NCBI GenBank assembly: GCA_001789205.1
Contig: MFYT01000035.1
Coordinates: forward strand, 2,865 to 14,574
Source: Candidatus Raymondbacteria bacterium RIFOXYA2_FULL_49_16
GTDB lineage: Bacteria > Fibrobacterota > OXYB2-FULL-49-7 > XYB2-FULL-49-35
Reading direction: 5' to 3'
Length of the DNA stretch: 11,710 nt
This document shows positions 7,114 to 11,710 of this stretch, one piece after another. The translations under genes were made by a program, and so were the position numbers. A model generated the notes under the pieces. The model was given only the letters and a program-made list of their open reading frames with translations. It had not been told where the DNA came from and ran no database searches. The stretch's first letter is position 1. Each line of letters begins with the position of its first letter.

Positions 7114-8040
7114 ATGACGCGCATATTCAACAATCTCACAGAGACCATTGGCCAGACTCCACTGGTAAAAATAAACCGGATGGCGCCCGAAGGTGTAACC
7201 GTATTAGCCAAGCTCGAATCATTCAATCCTCTCCACAGCATCAAAGACCGTATTGGCGCGGCAATGATTACCGAGGCTGAAAAGGCGGGCCGCATCAACA
7301 CGCATTCTGTCATTATTGAACCCACAAGCGGCAATACGGGAATCGCCCTTGCCTTTGTCTGCGCGGCCAAGGGATACAAGCTGGTTCTCACCATGCCCGA
7401 AACAATGAGCGTTGAACGCCGCATGCTCCTCAAAGCTCTGGGCGCGGAACTGGTGCTGACTCCGGGTGAAAAGGGCATGCGCGGCGCCGTGGAAAAAGCC
7501 GTGGAACTGGGCGCGTCAATCCCCAACAGCTTTGTACCCCAGCAATTCCAAAACGCGGCCAATCCCCAGGCGCATCGTGAGACCACGGCTATTGAAATAT
7601 GGGATGATACCGACGGCTCTGTTGATATATTTGTCGCGGGTATTGGAACCGGCGGCACCATCACGGGTGTTGGGGAAGTACTCAAGCAGAAAAAACCGGA
7701 TGTCAAAATCATTGGCGTGGAACCAGCGGATTCGCCGGTCCTGAGCGGCGGCACGCCAGGCCCGCACAAAATACAGGGCATTGGCGCCGGATTCATACCC
7801 GATGTACTCAATACCAAAGTATATGACGAACTCATTCAGGTCAAAAACGCCGATGCCATTGAGACCGCCCGGAACCTTGCGAAAAGCGAGGGCATACTGG
7901 CTGGGATCTCGTCGGGCGCCGCTCTCTGGGCCGCGTTACATGCGGCTTCGCGGGTTGAAAACAAGGGGAAGACGATTGTTGTTGTGCTCCCCGATACCGG
8001 AGAACGATATTTAAGTACGCCGCTTTTCAATGCGGGGTAA
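7114..8040 (+). CDS. cysK: Cysteine synthase A (O-acetylserine sulfhydrylase)
   Basis: A 308-residue fold-type II PLP enzyme that makes cysteine from O-acetylserine and sulfide. The PLP Schiff-base lysine is K44 in LHSIKDRIG. The substrate loop TSGNTG is at 71-76, the phosphate-binding glycine loop [10 protein letters not shown] at 176-185, and GISSGAA at 264-270. PDTGERYLS near the C-terminus is a family landmark. Length is normal. A near-ideal AAGGAGGTG (7101-7109) precedes the ATG, which suggests higher translation than the coupled genes. The gene is third in the metX operon and competes with MetY for sulfide. No serine acetyltransferase (cysE) is in the window. Cystathionine beta-synthase-type or O-phosphoserine use is less likely but not excluded. 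Confidence 0.93.
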   Translation: MTRIFNNLTETIGQTPLVKINRMAPEGVTVLAKLESFNPLHSIKDRIGAAMITEAEKAGRINTHSVIIEPTSGNTGIALAFVCAAKGYKLVLTMPETMSVERRMLLKALGAELVLTPGEKGMRGAVEKAVELGASIPNSFVPQQFQNAANPQAHRETTAIEIWDDTDGSVDIFVAGIGTGGTITGVGEVLKQKKPDVKIIGVEPADSPVLSGGTPGPHKIQGIGAGFIPDVLNTKVYDELIQVKNADAIETARNLAKSEGILAGISSGAALWAALHAASRVENKGKTIVVVLPDTGERYLSTPLFNAG

Positions 8041-8061
8041 AACCGGTAAAAGGAGAGCTTC

Positions 8062-8292
8062 ATGGCAGACCGTAATGCGAAAATTCACGGAAACGCGGCA
8101 GGGCGCTATTTTGTGGACACCTCCTGTTCAGCGTGCAACCTGTGCGCGGAAATAGCACCCGATAATTTCAAATTGACCAGTGACGGGACCGGCGCCATTG
8201 TCATCAAACAGCCCCAGTCGCCCGGCGAAGAAGAGATCTGCAAAGAAGCCAAAGAGAATTGTCCTTCAGAAGCCATTGGAGACAATGGGTAA
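8062..8292 (+). CDS. Single-cluster [4Fe-4S] ferredoxin
   Basis: A 76-residue small acidic electron carrier. C22, C25 and C28 (CSACNLC) plus C67 followed by Pro (NCPSEAI) supply the four ligands of one [4Fe-4S] cluster. A fifth cysteine, C60, sits where monocluster ferredoxins such as those of Pyrococcus or Desulfovibrio carry one half of a disulfide, but the partner position after the CxxCxxC motif is not cysteine here. The ribosome binding site AAAGGAGAG (8048-8056) and the 21-bp gap place it at the end of the metX-metW-cysK operon. The redox partner is unknown; sulfite reduction for sulfide supply is a tempting but unproven link. The stop codon runs into an inverted repeat. Confidence 0.9.
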   Translation: MADRNAKIHGNAAGRYFVDTSCSACNLCAEIAPDNFKLTSDGTGAIVIKQPQSPGEEEICKEAKENCPSEAIGDNG

Positions 8293-8396
8293 TTACGAAT
8301 TACGAAAAATTACTCAAATCCCTGAAAAATACTGTGGTGAATAAAATACTTTTTATGGTTCGCCTGCGTTCATTCGTAATCCTTCATTCGTAATTA
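8290..8396. repeat. Nested inverted repeat in the ferredoxin-amidotransferase gap
   Basis: TAATTACGAAT (8290-8300, overlapping the ferredoxin stop TAA) is the exact reverse complement of ATTCGTAATTA (8386-8396). ATTACGAA (8299-8306) is likewise the reverse complement of TTCGTAAT (8373-8380). The interior of about 66 nt is unremarkable and no T-run terminator follows. It looks like a small dispersed intergenic repeat or a long-loop hairpin. No coding gene is seen between 8293 and 8404. Confidence 0.65.
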
Positions 8397-8404
8397 TTCA
8401 CTAT

Positions 8405-9103
8405 ATGCGCATCCATTTTTTACAGCACGTCCCCTTCGAAGGGCCCGCACCCATCATTATTTGGGCCCGCGAGCACAGGTATCCGGTAACATATACACGG
8501 TTGTTTAAAAAAGAACCTCTTCCCCCGCTTGCTGCATTTGACGCCCTGGTCATCATGGGCGGCCCAATGAGCGTGCATGATGAAAACCAATATCCATGGT
8601 TGTTGAAAGAAAAGCACTTTATTGAAAAGGCGATCACAAGGGGCAAACGGCTTTTCGGCATATGTCTTGGCGCGCAGCTGATTGCGCACGTACTGGGCGC
8701 ACGGGTGAGAAAAAACAGCCACAGGGAAATCGGATGGTATCCTGTACGCCTGACGCAAAAAGCCCAGGAAGTCTCCCTTATCTTTCACGATATTCCCCAG
8801 ATCTTTCCCGCGCTCCATTGGCATGGGGAGACCTTCGACATACCGCAGGGTTCTCTATACATTGGCCGCACAACAGCCTGCCGTAACCAAGGCTTTATTT
8901 ACAACGACAGGGTGATAGCCTTCCAATTTCATATAGAAGCAACGCCCAAGGGCATAGCTGCATTAATTAAAAACTGCGGCGCTCAGCTTTCAGCCGGCCC
9001 GTTTGTCCAAACCCCGGAGCAATTGCTGAAGAACTGTGAATTACGAACACGCTGCTGCAACCATCTTCTGAACCGTATGCTGGAAACATGGACAATCATA
9101 TAG
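8405..9103 (+). CDS. Class I glutamine amidotransferase-like protein (GMP synthase-like)
   Basis: A 232-residue stand-alone GATase1 domain. The nucleophile C87 is in GICLGAQLIAHVLGA, and the His/Glu pair H176/E178 is in AFQFHIEAT, so the Cys-His-Glu triad is intact. MGGPMSVHDENQYPWL (51-66) and LHWHGETFDIP (137-147) are typical of the GMP-synthase-like / YfeJ group, whose substrates are mostly unknown; some relatives hydrolyse gamma-glutamyl compounds. There is no ATP-pyrophosphatase or other synthetase domain, and length is normal for stand-alone members. No Shine-Dalgarno is visible before the ATG. The end overlaps the next gene by 16 nt, which suggests that the two are expressed together. 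Confidence 0.85.
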   Translation: MRIHFLQHVPFEGPAPIIIWAREHRYPVTYTRLFKKEPLPPLAAFDALVIMGGPMSVHDENQYPWLLKEKHFIEKAITRGKRLFGICLGAQLIAHVLGARVRKNSHREIGWYPVRLTQKAQEVSLIFHDIPQIFPALHWHGETFDIPQGSLYIGRTTACRNQGFIYNDRVIAFQFHIEATPKGIAALIKNCGAQLSAGPFVQTPEQLLKNCELRTRCCNHLLNRMLETWTII

Positions 9104-9840
9104 ATTTCTACGAGGCGCTTGCACCCGGGTATGACGCCCTCTTCATGTTTGAGGAACGGCTGAAGACTGAAAGCGCACTGCTCAAGCCCTGGGTGGATCG
9201 TTTTACAGTAACATCAGCCGTGGACGCCGCTTGCGGCACAGGCCTTCATGCGTTTGTGCTTGCGCGCATGGGCATTGCGGTAACAGGCGTTGACCTCTCT
9301 CCGGCAATGGTTGCAAAGGCAAACGACCATGCAAAAAAACTTAATCTTTCCATACCCTTTGTCACCGGCACCATTCAGGAACTGCACAAACTTGTAAAAA
9401 CCCGGGTAAATGCCATTTTCTGCACGGGCAATACAATTCCTCATCTGACAAAAAAAAGCAGCCTTGTTGCCGCGTTCAGGTCTTTTAAAAAATGCCTGAC
9501 CCCAAAAGGCGGGGTTGTGCTTCAACTGCTCAACTACAGGAAAATCCTGAAGGACAGGGACAGAATCGTGGGTATTAACCGCAGGGGAAAAACGGAATTC
9601 ATCAGGTTCTACGATCTGGGAAAAAGGAATATCAGATTTAACATGCTGACGATAACAGAGGCAGACAAGGGCCTTTCACATACACTGGAAAGTACCACCC
9701 TCTACCCCTATCGGAGCGGCGAGGTGGCCTGCGCGCTCAAGGCAGCGGGGTTCTCGGACATCAAACTCTTCGGATCGCTTGCAATGGAACCCTATATGCC
9801 AAAATCTTCAGATACCCTTGTGGTTTCTGCACGGGTGTAA
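9088..9840 (+). CDS. Class I SAM-dependent methyltransferase
   Basis: A 250-residue Rossmann methyltransferase. Motif I is SAVDAACGTGLHA (43-55), the acidic ribose-binding residue is D69 (GVDLSPAM), and motif IV is FCTGNTIPHL (111-120). The last resembles the GNS-x-PHL segment of glycine/sarcosine N-methyltransferase-like and related small-molecule enzymes. Substrate cannot be assigned. The C-terminal part (from about 145) forms the strands LQLLNYRKIL and the EVACALKAAGFSDIKLFGS helix-strand typical of the fold. The start lies inside the preceding amidotransferase gene (16-nt overlap), so a functional link with that protein is plausible. The gene converges with the minus-strand gene ending 11 bp away; no terminator is seen in that gap. 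Confidence 0.85.
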   Translation: MDNHIDFYEALAPGYDALFMFEERLKTESALLKPWVDRFTVTSAVDAACGTGLHAFVLARMGIAVTGVDLSPAMVAKANDHAKKLNLSIPFVTGTIQELHKLVKTRVNAIFCTGNTIPHLTKKSSLVAAFRSFKKCLTPKGGVVLQLLNYRKILKDRDRIVGINRRGKTEFIRFYDLGKRNIRFNMLTITEADKGLSHTLESTTLYPYRSGEVACALKAAGFSDIKLFGSLAMEPYMPKSSDTLVVSARV

Positions 9841-9851
9841 GCCCAACTGCG

Positions 9852-10646
9852 TCAGACGCTGTTAACCGCTTCCTGGATACGTTCCTCGTACTGCCTTTTG
9901 CGCCGCTTCTCAAGATATTCACGGTCATTTTCAATGAGTTCTTCACGCAGGGTCTTTGTATCATCGGTCTTGAGATCATCAGTATGACCGCCCTTTCCAC
10001 GAGGTGATCCGTACTTCTTGTCCAGCTCTTCCACAAGCGTTCCAATGTCCCCTGGTTCAGCAGAAATGACCTTGCCCATTTTGACGTTGGTTAAAAAATT
10101 GGTCTGAAGCTCATCTAGCCGCCGGGTGAAGTCTTCCATCACTGCGTTTGGATTTTCAGCAAATGCCTTCTGGAATGAAGGGCTCGCATCAAGACACTGT
10201 ACCAGAGTGCATTGAACCCGCACCATATACATGCTCTGGACAAATTGAGGATTGTCTGAAAGCGCTGAAACCGAATCGTCTGTCTTCTGATCATTTTCTG
10301 GAAAAACAACCGCTTTCTGAAAAGACGAACATTCAGCGGTAAAGGAAGCGCCGTACATTCCCGGACCGCCAATGCCCAAGCTGCTGCACAGGCTTTCCAT
10401 TACATCAACGGCTTTTTGAGCCATGCTCTTAACCATTTCCATGAGCGAAAACGACGATGCCTGGACCGGATTCTGGACAGATTCAGATAGTGGATCGGTT
10501 TTCTGGTCTTCTGAATTCCATAAAGAATTCAATAAAGAATCAAATATACCTGTTGGCGAAGTGGTCGCGGAACCGCTGGCAGACACCTTGAAACAGAACT
10601 GTTCGACCTTTCCGGCAGACACTACGGGCGTTGAGATTGCGTGCAT
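9852..10646 (-). CDS. Hypothetical protein, 264 residues, no recognised family
   Basis: The family is not recognised. The gene is supported by a long frame, a very purine-rich ribosome binding site (GGAGAGGAGGAGGAG directly before the ATG at 10646) and compact placement. The N-terminal half is Ser/Thr-rich with low-complexity stretches and no signal peptide or membrane segment. Possible helices lie at about 66-90 (SLMEMVKSMAQKAVDVMESL) and 165-185. Short internal repeats are visible: DQKTD at 47-51 and 119-123, and SFQKA at 108-112 and 157-161. Residues 223-264 are highly charged (DDLKTDDTKTLREEL, then EKRRKRQYEERIQEA), probably a helix or coiled coil. Five cysteines (C18, C87, C106, C146, C151) show no known motif. 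It may be a scaffold, regulator or secretion-linked protein, but nothing shown here decides this. Confidence 0.7.
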   Translation of the reverse strand: MHAISTPVVSAGKVEQFCFKVSASGSATTSPTGIFDSLLNSLWNSEDQKTDPLSESVQNPVQASSFSLMEMVKSMAQKAVDVMESLCSSLGIGGPGMYGASFTAECSSFQKAVVFPENDQKTDDSVSALSDNPQFVQSMYMVRVQCTLVQCLDASPSFQKAFAENPNAVMEDFTRRLDELQTNFLTNVKMGKVISAEPGDIGTLVEELDKKYGSPRGKGGHTDDLKTDDTKTLREELIENDREYLEKRRKRQYEERIQEAVNSV

Positions 10647-10710
10647 CTCCTCCTCCTCTCCTGGTTTAGTACTTAAAAGAAGGCCCCTTTGAAACCTTCA
10701 TAGGGAAATG

Positions 10711-10729
10711 TAGCAAAAATCACGCCCTT
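10711..10729 (-). promoter_or_regulatory. Possible sigma54-type promoter of the 264-residue protein gene
   Basis: On the minus strand GGGCGTGATTTTTGCT (10727-10712) has the invariant GG and GC separated by 10 bp, with TTGC at the -12 position. A start near 10701 would give a leader of about 55 nt. The -24 half (GGGCGTG against consensus TGGCACG) is imperfect, so this is tentative. Apart from this and the terminator at 10837-10873, nothing clear was found between 10647 and 10845. Confidence 0.3.
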
Positions 10730-10836
10730 CCCTAATGTGTAATCTGATAACTTTTACTTAAAAAATCAGGTTAAATATCAGGCCTGTTTTGATAAAATCG
10801 TAAAATATTTGAAAAACAGATTCACGAAAGACCGGC

Positions 10837-10873
10837 AAAAAATTCTCAGGCTCGCGAGGCTCTGATCCTGAGA
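10837..10873 (-). terminator. Probable Rho-independent terminator of the Crp/Fnr-family gene
   Basis: On the minus strand TCTCAGG (10873-10867) pairs with CCTGAGA (10850-10844), followed by AA-type linker bases and six T residues (10842-10837). The 16-nt loop contains the palindrome CTCGCGAG. The hairpin overlaps the last codons and stop of the regulator gene. The stem is short for its loop, hence moderate confidence. Confidence 0.5.
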
Positions 10874-11505
10874 GCCTTACCCTTCCAGGCAATGACCCCG
10901 GCCTTTGACAGACTTAAAAGAGCGCGTGAAAAAGCCTCGGGCGTGGCGCCAATGGCAGCGGCAATGTCTTTTTTACTCATGGAAATAGCGTATTCGGGCT
11001 TAACTCCATATTGTTCAATAATAAACCGAAGAAACCGGTCCTCGACATTGTACGCCGACAGCGTATGTATCTGTTCGACAAGATACCGTTGTTTGCGCAT
11101 CAGGGCCCTGATAAAATCGTCACGGAATTGAGCGGTTTCCAGCAAACAGCTGAATTCATGTTTTGAAATGATGTAGACAAGACTGTCAGAAATTGCCACT
11201 GCACTGGCCGGATATACATCGTTTTCAAATAAAATCACTTCGGCAAAAATCTCACCCGGCTGTATTACCTTGAGTACTATCTCTTTGCCATTGGGGTCCA
11301 TTTTAAAAACCTGAATATTGCCTGCACCACACAAATAAAAGCATACGCCTTTGTCCCCTTCCATGAACAAGGTCTGCCTTTTTTTTAGTTTTTTGGGAAT
11401 ACAGATCTGCGACAGCGCTTTTTTACTGCGCTCTGATGCGCCTTTAAAAAATTCTGCCCTGGCTAACAGCCCGGCTATGTCATCCAATCTGCTCTGTATC
11501 GGCAT
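10846..11505 (-). CDS. Crp/Fnr-family transcriptional regulator
   Basis: A 219-residue regulator with an N-terminal cyclic-nucleotide-binding-type beta roll (about residues 14-125: QTLFMEGDKGVCFYLCGAGNIQVFKMDPNGKEIVLKVIQPGEIFAEV) and a C-terminal helix-turn-helix (about 150-215: MSKKDIAAAIGATPEAFSRALLSLSKAGVI). The Fnr-type N-terminal cysteine cluster is absent, although scattered cysteines (C35, C55, C59, C120) exist. The cAMP-contact Arg-Ser of Crp is replaced by the YPASA stretch at 98-102, so cAMP is unlikely to be the ligand. The effector (redox, NO, heme or another signal) cannot be told. There is no good Shine-Dalgarno before the ATG. It does not form an operon with the 264-residue gene downstream because a likely terminator separates them. 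Confidence 0.9.
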   Translation of the reverse strand: MPIQSRLDDIAGLLARAEFFKGASERSKKALSQICIPKKLKKRQTLFMEGDKGVCFYLCGAGNIQVFKMDPNGKEIVLKVIQPGEIFAEVILFENDVYPASAVAISDSLVYIISKHEFSCLLETAQFRDDFIRALMRKQRYLVEQIHTLSAYNVEDRFLRFIIEQYGVKPEYAISMSKKDIAAAIGATPEAFSRALLSLSKAGVIAWKGKALRIRASRA

Positions 11506-11564
11506 TGCAGCATATAAAATTGGCTATTTCATACGCCAAATCAAGGTTCTTATTTCAAGAAGAT

Positions 11565-11578
11565 CACCTTACAAGGTG
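11565..11578. promoter_or_regulatory. Inverted repeat upstream of the Crp/Fnr-family gene
   Basis: CACCTT-AC-AAGGTG is a perfect 6+2+6 inverted repeat centred about 66 bp before the regulator start codon. Its symmetry and position suit a dimeric regulator site, possibly autoregulatory, but it does not match the known Fnr (TTGAT-N4-ATCAA) or Crp (TGTGA-N6-TCACA) consensus. Confidence 0.4.
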
Positions 11579-11681
11579 GGCTGTACTTATAAAACTGATT
11601 TATGAGATCGATCCGCTGTAATGCCCTAAATAATGAACAAGACACCTTTTCAAGCTCCTATTCGTGGTCAAGCCACAGTCT

Positions 11682-11695
11682 ACTTTCCGGAAAGT
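11682..11695. promoter_or_regulatory. 14-bp perfect palindrome near the right edge
   Basis: ACTTTCCGGAAAGT is its own reverse complement over all 14 bases. It lies about 180 bp upstream of the Crp/Fnr-family gene and could serve a gene beyond the window. No T-run follows, so it is not a terminator. Function is unknown. Confidence 0.4.
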
Positions 11696-11710
11696 CGGAA
11701 ATAGTGTCAA

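Larger units (their letters stand above)
11506..11710. other. Non-coding upstream region of the Crp/Fnr-family gene, running to the window edge
   Basis: These 205 bp hold no supportable gene on either strand. The region probably contains the regulator's promoter, but no convincing -35/-10 pair could be chosen. Two palindromes (11565-11578 and 11682-11695) are listed separately. Another gene may begin beyond the right edge. Confidence 0.6.

Noticed and set aside
7098-7835. Minus-strand 245-codon open frame opposite cysK
   Set aside because: It is antisense to a clear cysK with intact PLP motifs and has low-complexity composition typical of shadow frames.
9038-9047. GAATTACGAA inside the amidotransferase gene as a third copy of the intergenic repeat
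   Set aside because: Only 10 bp match, and the encoded C-terminal helix fits the family, so coincidence is the simpler explanation.
11633-11704. Small 23-residue plus-strand ORF (MNKTPFQAPIRGQATVYFPES...)
   Set aside because: No ribosome binding site, no homology I recognise, and it spans the 14-bp palindrome; not enough to call a gene.

Overview
The window looks like chromosomal DNA of a free-living, probably anaerobic bacterium of moderate GC content. The phylum cannot be fixed from the sequence. Bacterial Ig-like plus fibronectin type III surface proteins, a MetX/MetW/MetY methionine route, a single-cluster ferredoxin and an Rrf2 regulator with iron-sulfur-type cysteines would fit an uncultured lineage near Fibrobacterota/Chitinispirillia or a deltaproteobacterial-type group; this is a low-confidence inference. 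There are no tRNA, rRNA, CRISPR, phage or insertion-sequence genes.

Layout. (1) 1-1264: the 3' end of a large repeat-built Ig-like/FN3 protein whose start lies outside the window, closed by a strong intrinsic terminator. (2) 1281-2710: a hydroxypyruvate-isomerase-like TIM-barrel gene overlapping an RluA-type pseudouridine synthase gene. (3) 2719-3453: a Phd/YefM-PIN (VapBC-type) toxin-antitoxin module preceded by an iterated palindromic operator. (4) 3487-8292: a sulfur-amino-acid block of two divergent operons. Leftward runs metY (O-acetylhomoserine sulfhydrylase) then an Rrf2 regulator. Rightward runs metX (homoserine acetyltransferase), metW, cysK and a [4Fe-4S] ferredoxin. (5) 8405-9840: a glutamine-amidotransferase-like gene overlapping a SAM methyltransferase gene. 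(6) 9852-10646, minus strand: a 264-residue protein of unknown family. (7) 10846-11505, minus strand: a Crp/Fnr-family regulator with its own likely terminator and a palindrome-bearing upstream region that runs to the window edge.

How it works together. MetX makes O-acetylhomoserine and MetY converts it with sulfide to homocysteine, so the divergent pair forms one direct-sulfhydrylation pathway. CysK uses the same sulfide for cysteine. The 164-bp gap between metY and metX is the most striking regulatory structure here: two near-mirror-image promoters, each TTGACT-N17-TATATT, whose -35 elements lie in a perfect 12-bp inverted repeat. With the Rrf2 gene translationally coupled to metY, this suggests a self-contained, jointly controlled sulfur or Fe-S responsive switch.

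Most genes belong to known families. The least explained items are the 264-residue protein, the symmetric promoter region, the toxin-antitoxin operator, and the inverted repeat downstream of the ferredoxin.
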